Shown here piece by piece: positions 18,697-27,199 of a stretch of 64,000 nucleotides of DNA (its first letter is position 1; the number at the start of each line of letters is the position of its first letter). The position numbers and the translations under genes were made by a program. The DNA is taken from the NCBI GenBank assembly GCA_002897775.1, contig BDTR01000039.1, positions 25,090 to 89,089 of the forward strand, given 5' to 3'. The notes below the pieces were generated by a model, which had not been told where the DNA came from, ran no database searches, and saw only the letters and a list, made by a program, of their open reading frames with translations. The DNA is from a bacterium BMS3Bbin08. Its GTDB lineage: Bacteria; Nitrospirota; Thermodesulfovibrionia; UBA6902; BMS3Bbin08.

Positions 18697-19632
18697 TTAT
18701 TGTTTATTTTCCTTTTCTTTAGACATCCATGTCCTCATTTCCCTGACAGAATCATACGCACTGTCGTCAATAAGAACGAATTTGTCTATTAACATTCCTT
18801 TTAGAATTTTTCTTCCTTTTTCGTCCTTATGAACATTTAAGAATATCTGCCTTAATTCTTCCTTCAGTTCCGGGTCTAATGCAGGATGAACCACTACGGG
18901 TGGAATCCCGTAAGGCGGTGATTTTTCAATTATCTTTGTCCTGGACGTAAATTCAGGATTCATACGGTTTGCGTATTCCCATACAAGGCTATTTACTGCT
19001 GCACCATCCACGATTCCGGTGGCAACGGCCTTAATTGATTTGTCGTGGGCATACGTGAAATCATAACGCTTGAAGAATGACTCAGGGGTCTCATTCATTT
19101 TAGCCAGCATGTACGTAGGGACTAGTTTCCCGGTGTTGGACAAGGGGTCTTCAAAGTCAAATACTTTCCCGCGCAGGCCCTCAAAGCTGTTTATAGGACT
19201 GTCTTTAGATACAATAATATATGAATAATATACTGTCCCGCCATAAGCCTGTGGTGCGACCAATAGATCCATTCCGAATTCTTTATGACCGTCTACATAA
19301 GGCCCTGCACATACAAAAGCAACATCAATATAATTTGTTTTTAACAGGTTGTTAATCTCGGAATAGCCTTCTCTGGCGACAAATTCTATTTTTTTACCCA
19401 GTTTTTCTCCTATATAATCCAGAAGTTTCCGGTAGTAAGCAAGTCCTTCTCTGGGTGTAACCATGCCCCCGACCGCGAACTTGAGGGGTTTTTCTTCAGG
19501 TGGGCTGACTTTTTCCTCTACCACTTCTCTTTTTTCAAGGCTTATTACTTTTGCTTTCTCCTTTTGATCACAGCCTGTTATTCCTATAAAGATTAAACAA
19601 ATAAAACCCAATCTCAGTATTGTTTTCAACAC
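18697..19632 (-). CDS. PhnD-like solute-binding lipoprotein
   Basis: The 311-residue protein has a lipoprotein signal peptide with lipobox GITGC (C21), then a PhnD/phosphonate-type binding domain (FAVGGMVTPREGLAYYRKLL; DVAFVCAGPYVDGH; GTVYYSYIIVSKDSPI; VDGAAVNSLVWEY). No ABC permease or ATPase is nearby; the gene instead leads an operon with a histidine kinase and a response regulator. This fits a periplasmic ligand-sensing co-receptor rather than an importer. The ligand is unknown. The same fold occurs at the C-terminus of the MCP at 3739-6600. Confidence 0.88.
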   Translation of the reverse strand: MLKTILRLGFICLIFIGITGCDQKEKAKVISLEKREVVEEKVSPPEEKPLKFAVGGMVTPREGLAYYRKLLDYIGEKLGKKIEFVAREGYSEINNLLKTNYIDVAFVCAGPYVDGHKEFGMDLLVAPQAYGGTVYYSYIIVSKDSPINSFEGLRGKVFDFEDPLSNTGKLVPTYMLAKMNETPESFFKRYDFTYAHDKSIKAVATGIVDGAAVNSLVWEYANRMNPEFTSRTKIIEKSPPYGIPPVVVHPALDPELKEELRQIFLNVHKDEKGRKILKGMLIDKFVLIDDSAYDSVREMRTWMSKEKENKQ

Positions 19633-19991
19633 TTTCAGCCTCCTTGTTTAATTGATTGTTTTGCAGAATGTATGAACACTTTAAATCCGGAAATCAGGGA
19701 GTTATGTTTTTCTTTAGATAAGGCCGTAAAAGGGGAAACAAGTAAGGATAAAAAAACAATGATAACAGAGGGAAATTTTATATCCATTATTTTTCCTTCT
19801 TTTTATATTATATAAGTTTTTTTACTGCGCTACTATATATTACACAGGATTTTATAATAGTATAATAATTTATGATAACCGGGATAGTCGAACGGGTTTA
19901 TCCTGAGCCTGGTCAAAGGGTTGATTATAAATCTACTGTTTATTATTCTATGTATAATCTGTGTAATCAAATAAATCCCGGAGGATTTATT
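19633..19991. other. Intergenic region between divergent genes
   Basis: This 359-base stretch must hold the promoter of the PhnD-like operon (leftward) and of the small gene at 19992 (rightward). It is AT-rich near 19790-19870, with no clean -35/-10 pair. A dispersed repeat related to TCCTGAGC...TCGAAC lies around 19888-19920. A 47-codon open frame at 19672-19815 has no ribosome site and is not called. Confidence 0.5.
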
Positions 19992-20189
19992 ATGGAAGAA
20001 TGCCAGAAGGAGAAACACAGGGCTCTTTGCAACTGTACCTATGAACCGTGCAGCAGGAAGCTTAAATGCTGTGAATGTATACACTATCACAGACGAAACA
20101 GTGAACTGCCGGCGTGTTTTTTCAATGCCGAGGTTGAGAGCACATACGACCGCTCAATAAGCGCATTTATCAGGATGCATAAAAGATAA
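19992..20189 (+). CDS. Small cysteine-rich protein, DUF6485-like
   Basis: The 65-residue protein has regularly placed cysteines ([22 protein letters not shown], read in two parts) and ends with an YDRSI helix, the pattern of small DUF6485-type proteins, which probably bind metal or an iron-sulfur cluster. ATG 19992 is preferred over an in-frame ATG at 19872 because GGAGG at 19980-19984 lies just upstream and the earlier stretch is repeat-derived. Function unknown. Confidence 0.75.
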   Translation: MEECQKEKHRALCNCTYEPCSRKLKCCECIHYHRRNSELPACFFNAEVESTYDRSISAFIRMHKR

Positions 20190-20376
20190 ATAAATTTTAG
20201 ATTTTTAGTACGTTTGCCGGCCTGCCTACGGTAAACAGGTTTACCTTCGGCAGGTAAATGTGGTGGAATGGCCCCGTTAGATTCTGCACCCACAGTTTCT
20301 AGGTAAGCAAAACTGGACGCGGGTGTTAAAAACGAATCTGGACAACGGGGCAGGCAGATTTACCCTGCACTAATTT
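20190..20376. repeat. Repeat-rich leader before tRNA-Leu
   Basis: Two palindromic elements lie here: a CCTGCC...GGCAGG unit at 20217-20252, and an element bounded by CCCCGTTAGATTC and AACGGGG at 20272-20350, related to the 14751 element. No coding potential is seen. Confidence 0.55.
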
Positions 20377-20458
<82 letters not shown>

Positions 20459-20762
20459 TATAATAAATTTTAAAAATCAAAATTTAGTGCAGGGCGCGCT
20501 GGACTCCCTGAAGTAGAGCAAGGCTCACTTCAGGGCAGGGCAAAATCCGATGTCCCGAAGTGTCGGGACGTGTGGGTTCTCCGCCAAATTCATTAAAATT
20601 TGGCGAGATCTCGCCTGAGGCGGAAACTCCCACCGCTCTATGAGTCGTAGACCGGCACCACGCTAAGCGTGGTTAAAAGGGACGCTCAGCGTCCCACCAT
20701 TATTTCGGAATTGTTTCAGTCGTCTAGTACGTAATCCGTTAATACTATAATGGCAGATGAGT
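20459..20762. other. Non-coding, hairpin-rich region after tRNA-Leu
   Basis: About 300 bases without a gene. It holds the right arm of the repeat flanking tRNA-Leu (20480-20494) and several short inverted repeats: CCCGAAGTGTCGGG near 20554, CGCCAAATT...AATTTGGCG near 20581-20604, and GGGACGCTCAGCGTCCC near 20679. No open frame or ribosome site is convincing. Confidence 0.5.
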
Positions 20763-20966
20763 TTAATTAGTAATGTAAAATGTCAAGGGCTGACCCCCTC
20801 TTCTGACTCTAAACCACTCTGTAACTAATCCGAGATATGAGGGTTCTGTTTTTTGCATTTCCTGATCTAAATCGAGAGCTGACGGAAAAAAGAAGGCGAA
20901 TATGACAAATGTTCCAGGTAGAATTAAAAAATATATTTTAATAACATTTTTTTGATTGTTGTTCAT
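20763..20966 (-). CDS. Possible small membrane protein
   Basis: The 67-residue frame starts at ATG 20966 with AGGGA upstream. It has a short polar N-terminus (MNNNQKNVIK) and one hydrophobic helix (IYFLILPGTFVIFAFFF). The C-terminal residues come from a dispersed GGGCTGACCCC-type repeat, so the original 3' end may be lost. No family is recognised; it may not be a real gene. Confidence 0.35.
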   Translation of the reverse strand: MNNNQKNVIKIYFLILPGTFVIFAFFFPSALDLDQEMQKTEPSYLGLVTEWFRVRRGGQPLTFYITN

Positions 20967-21144
20967 TTATTTTTCCCTACAACTAATTTGCTCTCAGTAT
21001 ATCAAAACAGGCACGGAAATCAAGGGAAAACACAGTAAAACCCCCAACTTACGCCTTGAAAACTTGATATAAATTGAGATTTTCATTAGTATTTTAGGAG
21101 TTACACGTAATACGTAATGCTTATACTTATACGGGGGAATTGAA
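20967..21144. other. Divergent intergenic region
   Basis: The 178 bases separate the possible small membrane protein gene (left) from the TlpA-like gene (right). A purine-rich GGGGGAA near 21133 serves as the ribosome site of the latter. No clear promoter pair is seen. Confidence 0.35.
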
Positions 21145-21678
21145 GTGAAAAGCACATCACGCGTAATTTTACATGCCGTTATTTTACTGTCCATTGTTTT
21201 TCTGCCTCTGGCTGCTGATGCAGGGCAGTACTCACCTTGGGCAATAGAAAAGCTTGTGGGCAGCCAGGCGCCTGAATTCACGGCAAATGACCTTTCCGGA
21301 AAGAGAGTTGCCCTGAAGAAATTCAAAGGCAAGCCTATACTTCTTAATTTCTGGGCAACCTGGTGTCCGTACTGCAGGGAGGAGAGGCCGAAACTTATTA
21401 AACTTTACAAAGAATACAGGAGCCAAGGGCTTGTAATAGTCGCGGTGTCAACAGACAGGTCAGCCCAGAAGGTCAAGGACTACCTTAAAAAGGTGCCAAT
21501 GGATTTTGAAATGCTTCATGATAACACTAAAGAGGCGGCAGCTGCGTACGGCGTCTACTCCCTGCCGACGTCTTTTCTCATTGACCGGGAAGGGATAATA
21601 AAATACAAGTTCATGGGTTTAAGGGACTGGACCAGCAGTGGTTCAAAGACACTTATTGATAAACTTCTTGAAAAGTGA
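21145..21678 (+). CDS. TlpA/ResA-like thioredoxin-fold protein, exported
   Basis: The 177-residue protein has a signal peptide (about 1-26, ending LAADA) and an AhpC/TSA-Redoxin thioredoxin fold with LLNFWATWCPYCREERPKL (active-site CPYC, near residues 74-77) and the cis-Pro region SLPTSFLID. Such periplasmic thiol-disulfide proteins reduce apocytochromes or metal-protein cysteines, or act as peroxidases; the exact substrate is not evident. The start is GTG 21145 with GGGGGAA upstream, which gives a proper signal peptide. It is a single gene. Confidence 0.9.
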   Translation: MKSTSRVILHAVILLSIVFLPLAADAGQYSPWAIEKLVGSQAPEFTANDLSGKRVALKKFKGKPILLNFWATWCPYCREERPKLIKLYKEYRSQGLVIVAVSTDRSAQKVKDYLKKVPMDFEMLHDNTKEAAAAYGVYSLPTSFLIDREGIIKYKFMGLRDWTSSGSKTLIDKLLEK

Positions 21679-21705
21679 GATTCTGCAGAGACTGAACGGC
21701 AATTC

Positions 21706-21734
21706 TTGACAAATAATAAGCCTGAGTTTAGAAT
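21706..21734 (+). promoter_or_regulatory. Sigma-70-like promoter of gcvH-lpd
   Basis: TTGACA at 21706-21711 and TAGAAT at 21729-21734 are separated by 17 bases. Transcription would begin near 21741, about 58 bases before the gcvH start, which has a strong AAGGAGG site. Confidence 0.65.
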
Positions 21735-21798
21735 TTCAAACGCATGTAAAAAATGACCGGCCTGACCCCGGCACGCAAGCTATAATAAGGAGGATAAA

Positions 21799-22191
21799 AT
21801 GGACCCTGAAAATCTTAAATATCATAAGGAACACACGTGGGTAAATATTTCCGGCAACAAGGCTACCATCGGTATTACTGGTTATGCCCAGGAATCTCTG
21901 GGGGATATTGTGTATATAGACCTGCCTGAGCTTGAGACCAGTACTGAAGCGAACACGGAACTGACAGAGATAGAATCAACAAAGGCCACGGCGTCTGTAA
22001 TCAGCCCGGTAACCGGTTCTGTTGTTGAGGTCAATGAAGAACTCTCTGACGCGCCTGAAATACTTAATGAGGACCCTTACGGCAAGGGGTGGATAGCTGT
22101 CATTGAGGTTGAGGAGGGTGCGGACACCAATGACCTGATGGACGCGTCTGATTATGAGAAATACCTTGAGGAAGAGGTGAAACTGAAGTAA
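21799..22191 (+). CDS. gcvH: Glycine cleavage system H protein
   Basis: GcvH carries the lipoyl arm that shuttles aminomethyl between the P, T and L proteins. The 130 residues include HTWV, GITGYAQESLGDIVYIDLP and the lipoylation motif ESTKATASV with K62. The start has AAGGAGG just upstream. The stop overlaps the lpd start (TAATGA). The P and T proteins are not in the window; H and L alone may serve a distant gcvT/gcvP set or lipoate metabolism. Confidence 0.95.
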   Translation: MDPENLKYHKEHTWVNISGNKATIGITGYAQESLGDIVYIDLPELETSTEANTELTEIESTKATASVISPVTGSVVEVNEELSDAPEILNEDPYGKGWIAVIEVEEGADTNDLMDASDYEKYLEEEVKLK

Positions 22192-23576
22192 TGAAAGTCA
22201 CTATTCTTGGAGCCGGCCCAGGCGGTTATGTTGCGGCGATCAGGGCCGCGCAGCTGGGCGCTGAAGTCATAGTGGTCGAGGAATCAGAGGTTGGCGGCAC
22301 ATGTCTTAACCGGGGATGTATTCCCACGAAGGCCCTTGTAGCTTCCGCGGAAGTACTTGATAAGGCAAAAAAGGCCAAAGACTTCGGGCTTGAGCTGAGC
22401 GGAGAGGTCAGCGCCAACATTCAGAAAATAATTGAGCGAAAGAACAAGATCGTAGGTATCCAGGTCAAGGGGATCAGGGGCCTTTTTAAGAGCTGGGGCG
22501 TACGGATCCTGGACGGAAGGGGCGTTATAACAGGCCCCGGGAAGATAAGCGTTACGCTTAAAGACGGCGGCGCTGAAGAGATAGAGACTGACAAGATCAT
22601 AATCGCGACAGGTTCAAGACCCGCGCAGATACCGATCTTTCCGTTTGACGGTGAAAAGATCCTGTCAAGCACGGACGCTCTTAATCTGGAAGAGATACCT
22701 AAAAGGCTTCTTGTTATAGGAGCAGGTGTAATAGGATGTGAGTTTGCTTTTATCTATAAGGAATTCGGCTCTGAAGTAACAATGGTGGAAATGATGCCAA
22801 AGGCGGTGTCAACCGAAGATGAGGAGATCTCAGCGGTCCTTGAAAGAGAACTTAAGAAAAAGAAGATAAAGCTTCTGACAAATATCAAGATGGAGAAAAT
22901 AGAGGTAAAAGAGGATTCAGTCCAGGCATTTCTTTCTGACGGCAAGACGATTGAAGCGGATAAGGTCCTGGTATCAATAGGCAGGGCCATGAACAGTGAG
23001 AACCTGGGCCTTGAGAGCATTGGTGTTAAAACCGGTCAAAGAGGCGAGATCATCGCTAATAGCAGGATGGAAACCAATGTTGACGGAGTTTACGCGGCAG
23101 GTGATGTTACAGGCGGTATCATGCTGGCGCATCTGGCCTCGAAAGAAGGCGTTGTTGCCGCTGAGAACGCCGTGGGCGGAGATTCCGCGGTTAATTATGA
23201 TGTGGTGCCGGCTGCTATTTTTACCAGTCCTGAGATCGGCTCGGTCGGACTAAGAGAGAAACAGGCGGTGGAAAAAGGCCTTAAGGTCAGGATCGGCAGG
23301 TTTCAGTTCAGGGCGCTTGGAAAGGCCCATGCAATGGGCGAGATAGCCGGGATCGTCAAGTTGATAGCTGATGAAGAGAGTGACAAATTGCTGGGTGCCC
23401 ATATCATAGGCCCTCACGCGTCTGACCTTGTACATGAAGCTGCCCTGGCAATTGAAAAAGGGCTCACTGCACGGGATATTGCTCATATGATCCACGCGCA
23501 TCCGACACTGGCAGAGGGCATTATGGAAGCTGCCGAGGATGTCCATGATTCGGCAATTCACATGCCAAAAAAATAA
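22191..23576 (+). CDS. lpdA: Dihydrolipoamide dehydrogenase
   Basis: This FAD enzyme (E3/L protein) reoxidises dihydrolipoyl groups with NAD+. The 461 residues start with the FAD motif GAGPGGYVAAIRAAQLGA, then the redox disulfide GGTCLNRGCIPTKAL (C38 and C43), the NAD motif GAGVIGCEFAFIYKEFG, FAD motif VYAAGDVTGG, and the C-terminal catalytic HAHPTLAEGIMEAA. All key residues are present. It is translationally coupled to gcvH, so it most likely works with that H protein. Confidence 0.96.
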   Translation: MKVTILGAGPGGYVAAIRAAQLGAEVIVVEESEVGGTCLNRGCIPTKALVASAEVLDKAKKAKDFGLELSGEVSANIQKIIERKNKIVGIQVKGIRGLFKSWGVRILDGRGVITGPGKISVTLKDGGAEEIETDKIIIATGSRPAQIPIFPFDGEKILSSTDALNLEEIPKRLLVIGAGVIGCEFAFIYKEFGSEVTMVEMMPKAVSTEDEEISAVLERELKKKKIKLLTNIKMEKIEVKEDSVQAFLSDGKTIEADKVLVSIGRAMNSENLGLESIGVKTGQRGEIIANSRMETNVDGVYAAGDVTGGIMLAHLASKEGVVAAENAVGGDSAVNYDVVPAAIFTSPEIGSVGLREKQAVEKGLKVRIGRFQFRALGKAHAMGEIAGIVKLIADEESDKLLGAHIIGPHASDLVHEAALAIEKGLTARDIAHMIHAHPTLAEGIMEAAEDVHDSAIHMPKK

Positions 23577-23585
23577 ACACAGTTT

Positions 23586-23642
23586 TTAGTTGTTTGTTGT
23601 TAGTTTTTAGACTAACAACTAACAACCAGAAACAAACAACTG
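23586..23642. repeat. AT-rich palindromic repeat before kdsA
   Basis: An imperfect inverted repeat built from TTAGTTGTTTGTTGTTAG and CTAACAACTAACAAC lies between lpd and kdsA. It could act as a terminator for gcvH-lpd. It belongs with other simple-motif palindromes between genes (30014, 38643, 52886). Confidence 0.5.
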
Positions 23643-23651
23643 GTCCGGTTT

Positions 23652-24479
23652 ATGACGACAAAAGAAGTAAAAGCAGGCAGTGTAGCGATAGGGAATAAGA
23701 ACCCGCTTGTTTTTATTGCCGGGCCGTGCGTCATTGAGACCGAAGAATCCGTATTAAAGACCGCGAACAGGCTTAAAGAGATCTCCATAGATTTAGGCAT
23801 ACCGCTTATTTTTAAAAGTTCCTATGACAAGGCGAACAGGTCTTCTATAGATTCTTACAGGGGACCTGGTATTGGACGCGGCCTGGAGATCCTTGAGAAG
23901 GTCAAAAAAGAGACTTCCCTGCCGGTTCTCTCTGATGTTCATTCAACAAATGATGTTCAGTTGGCAGCCGGAGTGCTTGATGTTCTTCAGATACCCGCTT
24001 TTTTATGCAGGCAGACAGACCTGATCGTTGCCGCCGCAAAAACAGGGAAGCCTGTGAACATTAAAAAGGGGCAGTTCCTCGCGCCCGGGGATATAAAGAA
24101 CTCTATTGACAAGGTCCTTTCGACGGGGAATAAAAGTGTTTTTGTTACCGAACGCGGGGTATCGTTCGGTTATAATAATCTTGTTGTCGACATGAGGTCA
24201 ATACCGATAATGCAGGGCCTGGGTTTCCCGGTTGTTTTTGACGCTACACATGCTGTGCAGCTTCCAGGAGGGCCTGGAAAGGCTTCAGGCGGTCAGAGGG
24301 AGTTTGCGGCTCCGCTGGCAAGGGCGGCTGTGGCTGTTGGCTGTGACGCGGTTTTTCTGGAAGTTCATGAGTCTCCTGACAAGGCCCTGTGTGACGGCCC
24401 GAACATGCTGGGGCTTGATGAATTTCAGACGCTGGCACAGGTGCTAAGAGATATAAATAAACTCGTAAAATTTTTTTGA
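23652..24479 (+). CDS. kdsA: 3-deoxy-8-phosphooctulonate (Kdo-8-P) synthase
   Basis: KdsA condenses phosphoenolpyruvate with arabinose-5-phosphate, the first committed step to Kdo of lipopolysaccharide. The 275 residues carry FIAGPCVIETEE, FKSSYDKANRSS, SDVHSTNDVQLA and VVFDATHAVQLPG. The Cys in GPC (C26) matches the metal-binding Cys of Aquifex-type enzymes, so this should be a class II, metal-dependent KdsA. It is followed by kdsD and kdsC, giving a compact Kdo cluster. Confidence 0.96.
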   Translation: MTTKEVKAGSVAIGNKNPLVFIAGPCVIETEESVLKTANRLKEISIDLGIPLIFKSSYDKANRSSIDSYRGPGIGRGLEILEKVKKETSLPVLSDVHSTNDVQLAAGVLDVLQIPAFLCRQTDLIVAAAKTGKPVNIKKGQFLAPGDIKNSIDKVLSTGNKSVFVTERGVSFGYNNLVVDMRSIPIMQGLGFPVVFDATHAVQLPGGPGKASGGQREFAAPLARAAVAVGCDAVFLEVHESPDKALCDGPNMLGLDEFQTLAQVLRDINKLVKFF

Positions 24480-24519
24480 TCGCTGTCACGCGTATAAATA
24501 ATACTCCCTGGGCGGATAA

Positions 24520-25491
24520 ATGGAAGAAAAAGATTTTATAGAACAGGCCAGAAAAGTTCTGAAAATTGAGGCTGACGCGGTAAGCGCGCTTATTGACAGG
24601 GTTGACCAAAACCTTGTTAAAGCGATAGATATTATTTATTCATGCACCGGCAGAACTGTTGTTACGGGCATGGGAAAATCAGGGATCATCGGCAAAAAGA
24701 TAGCCGCGACCCTTGCTTCCACAGGTACCCCGGCTTTATTCCTGAACCCAGCGGAAGGCGGTCACGGCGACGTAGGTATGGTCACCAGGCACGATGTTGT
24801 GATAGCGCTCTCAAACAGCGGGGAGACAGATGAGATCATAAGAATACTGTCTGTTTTAAAAAGGCTTGATATTAAACTGATCGCCATGACAGGCAGCACG
24901 GGCTCGACACTTGCGAAGGCGTCGGATGTGGTACTGGACGTCTCTGTCAGGGAAGAGGCATGTCCAATGGGGCTTGCGCCTACAGCATCAACAACAGCAG
25001 CGCTTGCAATGGGTGACGCGCTGGCGGTCACGCTTTTAAACAAGAGGGGCTTTAAACAGGAAGATTTTGCTTTTTTTCATCCGGGAGGCAATCTGGGCCG
25101 CAGACTTTTGCTTACCGTGGGAGAGGTAATGCATACCGGGGATTCCATTCCAACTGTGAACATGGAAACGCTTATGAAAGACGCGATAATGGAGATCTCT
25201 TCTAAAAGATTGGGCATGACAGCTGTCCTGGCCGCGGATTCCCGCGTGCAGGGGATCATTACCGACGGAGACCTGCGCAGGGGGCTTGAGAAGTGGGGGC
25301 ACGAGCTGTTCTCCCTTAAGGCAGGGGAGGTCATGACTCATAAACCCAGGACAGTGTCCAGGGACACGCTCGCGGCAAAGGCCATGTCAATAATGGAAAA
25401 ATATTCTATTACATCGCTTGTTGTCCTTGGGTCTGACGATAAGGCAGAGGGCGTTGTTCACCTGCATGACCTGCTGAAGGCCGGAGTATAA
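24520..25491 (+). CDS. kdsD: Arabinose-5-phosphate isomerase
   Basis: KdsD converts ribulose-5-phosphate to arabinose-5-phosphate for KdsA. The 323 residues have an N-terminal SIS sugar-isomerase domain (VVTGMGKSGIIGKKIAATLASTG; GDVGMVTRHDVVIALSNSGET) and a C-terminal pair of CBS domains (about 205-320; MTAVLAADSRVQGIITDGDL), the full KpsF/GutQ/KdsD layout. Its position between kdsA and kdsC supports the KdsD assignment over GutQ. Confidence 0.95.
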   Translation: MEEKDFIEQARKVLKIEADAVSALIDRVDQNLVKAIDIIYSCTGRTVVTGMGKSGIIGKKIAATLASTGTPALFLNPAEGGHGDVGMVTRHDVVIALSNSGETDEIIRILSVLKRLDIKLIAMTGSTGSTLAKASDVVLDVSVREEACPMGLAPTASTTAALAMGDALAVTLLNKRGFKQEDFAFFHPGGNLGRRLLLTVGEVMHTGDSIPTVNMETLMKDAIMEISSKRLGMTAVLAADSRVQGIITDGDLRRGLEKWGHELFSLKAGEVMTHKPRTVSRDTLAAKAMSIMEKYSITSLVVLGSDDKAEGVVHLHDLLKAGV

Positions 25492-25517
25492 AGGAATAAA
25501 GTATAAAAAATAAGATC

Positions 25518-26045
25518 ATGGATAAAAAGATCATAGAAAAGGCAAAAAAGATCAAACTGGTAATATTTGACGTGGACGGCGTGCTCACGGACGGCAGTAT
25601 CATTCTCGATAAAAACGGCAATGAACTTAAAAGGTTTAATGTCAGGGACGGCCATGGTATAAAGGCGCTTCAAAAAGCGGGCATAAAGGTCGCGCTCATA
25701 ACTGGAAGGGAATCCCCGGTTGTGAAAGTCAGGGCCGAGGAGCTCGGTATCGAAGAGGTCCATCAGAAAATATTCAAAAAATCGTCTGTATATGAGACAC
25801 TGCTTGAGAAATATAAACTAACGAATGAAGAAGTGGCTTTTATGGGTGATGATATTGTTGACGCGGAACTTCTCAAAAGAGTGGGTCTGCCTGCTGTGCC
25901 TGCTGACGCCGATGAAGGGGCCAGGAAGCTTGCTTTGTTTGTTTCCACAAAAGCCGGCGGCAGGGGAGCAGTAAGGGAATTTGTCGAATTAATACTGAAA
26001 TCATCAGGACTCTGGGACAGCGTATCCGGGGAAACGCTTGGTTAA
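25518..26045 (+). CDS. kdsC: Kdo-8-phosphate phosphatase
   Basis: This HAD-family phosphatase releases Kdo from Kdo-8-P. The 175 residues show motif I FDVDGVLTDGSI, motif II LITGRES and motif III/IV GDDIVDAELLKRVG, with no cap domain, as in KdsC tetramers. It follows kdsD by 26 bases and its last codons overlap the pgsA start. Confidence 0.95.
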   Translation: MDKKIIEKAKKIKLVIFDVDGVLTDGSIILDKNGNELKRFNVRDGHGIKALQKAGIKVALITGRESPVVKVRAEELGIEEVHQKIFKKSSVYETLLEKYKLTNEEVAFMGDDIVDAELLKRVGLPAVPADADEGARKLALFVSTKAGGRGAVREFVELILKSSGLWDSVSGETLG

Positions 26046-26571
26046 TATACCAACAATAATTACATTCAGCAGGATACTCCTCATCCCCATTTTTATTCTT
26101 GTAGTAGGTACAAGACCTTTACTGGGAACTTTTGTGTTTGCCGTAGCGTCGATCACAGACCTTCTTGACGGGTATGTCGCCAGAAGGTCAAAACAGGTCA
26201 CAAAACTGGGTATACTCCTTGACCCGGTGGCTGATAAACTGCTGGTCATATCCGCCCTTGTCATATTTGTTGATATGGAAGTGGTTCCCGCGTGGATCGC
26301 CATTGTAATAATCGTAAGGGAGTTCCTTGTTACGGGCCTCAGGATCGCCGCGCTTTCAAAGGATATTGTGATACCCGCTGAAATGGGCGGGAAAATAAAG
26401 ACCACATTTCAGCTTACATCAATTTTTATTCTCCTTATCGACCTGTCACCCAGCATAAATTTTGATTTTTTATATGACCTTGGAATAGTAACGCTGTGGA
26501 TCGCGATGTTCATCGGCATTGCTTCAGGCGTTCAATATCTTGTCCAGTTCTGGAGACGGCTTTCGTTATGA
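26038..26571 (+). CDS. pgsA: CDP-diacylglycerol-glycerol-3-phosphate 3-phosphatidyltransferase
   Basis: PgsA makes phosphatidylglycerophosphate in the inner membrane. The 177-residue protein has several transmembrane helices and the CDP-alcohol phosphotransferase motif D-G-x2-A-R-x8-G-x3-D-x3-D, seen in LLDGYVARRSKQVTKLG followed by ILLDPVADK. The start is TTG 26038, which overlaps kdsC by eight bases and gives the usual N-terminus (NIPTIITFSRILLIP). It overlaps plsY by four bases. Confidence 0.94.
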   Translation: MVNIPTIITFSRILLIPIFILVVGTRPLLGTFVFAVASITDLLDGYVARRSKQVTKLGILLDPVADKLLVISALVIFVDMEVVPAWIAIVIIVREFLVTGLRIAALSKDIVIPAEMGGKIKTTFQLTSIFILLIDLSPSINFDFLYDLGIVTLWIAMFIGIASGVQYLVQFWRRLSL

Positions 26572-27170
26572 ACGACATCCTGTTATATCTTCTGATACCA
26601 ACAGCTTACATTATGGGTTCTGTCCCGTTCGGTGTTCTGGTCGCGAAGGCAAAGGGCATTGATCTGCAAAAGACAGGCAGCAGGAATATTGGCGCGACAA
26701 ACGTGATGAGGACCGTCGGGAAGTGGCCGGCCCTGCTGACATTGCTTGGGGATTCTTTAAAGGGAGCGGCGGCAGTAATGCTGTGCCGCGTCATAACAGG
26801 CGGCGAGCTATGGGAAAGCATTACCGGCATTGCCGTTGTTCTGGGCCACATGTACCCGGTATTCCTTGGATTCAGGGGAGGGAAGGGGGTGGCCACGGGT
26901 CTGGGCGTGCTGGCCGTTTACAGCCCTGTATCAGCGCTTATTCTGGTAGCTGTCTGGATATTCACGTTTTTTCTTAAAAAGTATTCTTCCCTTGCCGCTT
27001 TAGCGGCTTTTGCATCGCTTCCGGTGGTATTTGTACTTTCCGGAGCCTCCGTCCAAAAAATATTTTTTGCCATAGCGCTTGCTTTTCTGATAATCTTAAA
27101 GCATAGGGAAAACATAGAAAGACTAATTAAGGGAACTGAGCCTAAGATCGGTACTTCGACAGGTAACTGA
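26568..27170 (+). CDS. plsY: Acyl-phosphate glycerol-3-phosphate acyltransferase
   Basis: PlsY is a membrane enzyme that acylates glycerol-3-phosphate using acyl phosphate, the first step of phospholipid synthesis. The 200 residues show the three family motifs: YIMGSVPFGVL, GSRNIGATNVMRTVGKW and GHMYPVFLGFRGGKGVATGLG, with five predicted membrane helices. ATG 26568 is chosen over an upstream in-frame codon because it overlaps the pgsA stop as ATGA and gives the family's length. The pair pgsA-plsY joins two lipid steps in one unit. Confidence 0.95.
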   Translation: MNDILLYLLIPTAYIMGSVPFGVLVAKAKGIDLQKTGSRNIGATNVMRTVGKWPALLTLLGDSLKGAAAVMLCRVITGGELWESITGIAVVLGHMYPVFLGFRGGKGVATGLGVLAVYSPVSALILVAVWIFTFFLKKYSSLAALAAFASLPVVFVLSGASVQKIFFAIALAFLIILKHRENIERLIKGTEPKIGTSTGN

Positions 27171-27199
27171 CCGAACAGGTGAAAGGAAGAATACTGGTT

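Noticed and set aside
19672..19815. A 47-codon open frame upstream of the DUF6485-like gene
   Set aside because: It has no ribosome site, lies in the divergent promoter region and resembles no protein family.
20787..21780. Pair of (G)GGCTGACCCC / GGCCTGACCCC words as a specific regulatory site
   Set aside because: Such TGACCCC text is a widespread repeat; the two copies here have no consistent position relative to genes.
21679..21798. Glycine riboswitch upstream of gcvH
   Set aside because: The leader is only about 60 bases after the predicted start of transcription, too short for the aptamer, and no glycine-riboswitch core is visible.
22996..23253. Second-frame open reading inside lpd
   Set aside because: It lies wholly within the conserved dihydrolipoamide dehydrogenase gene and shows no family features.
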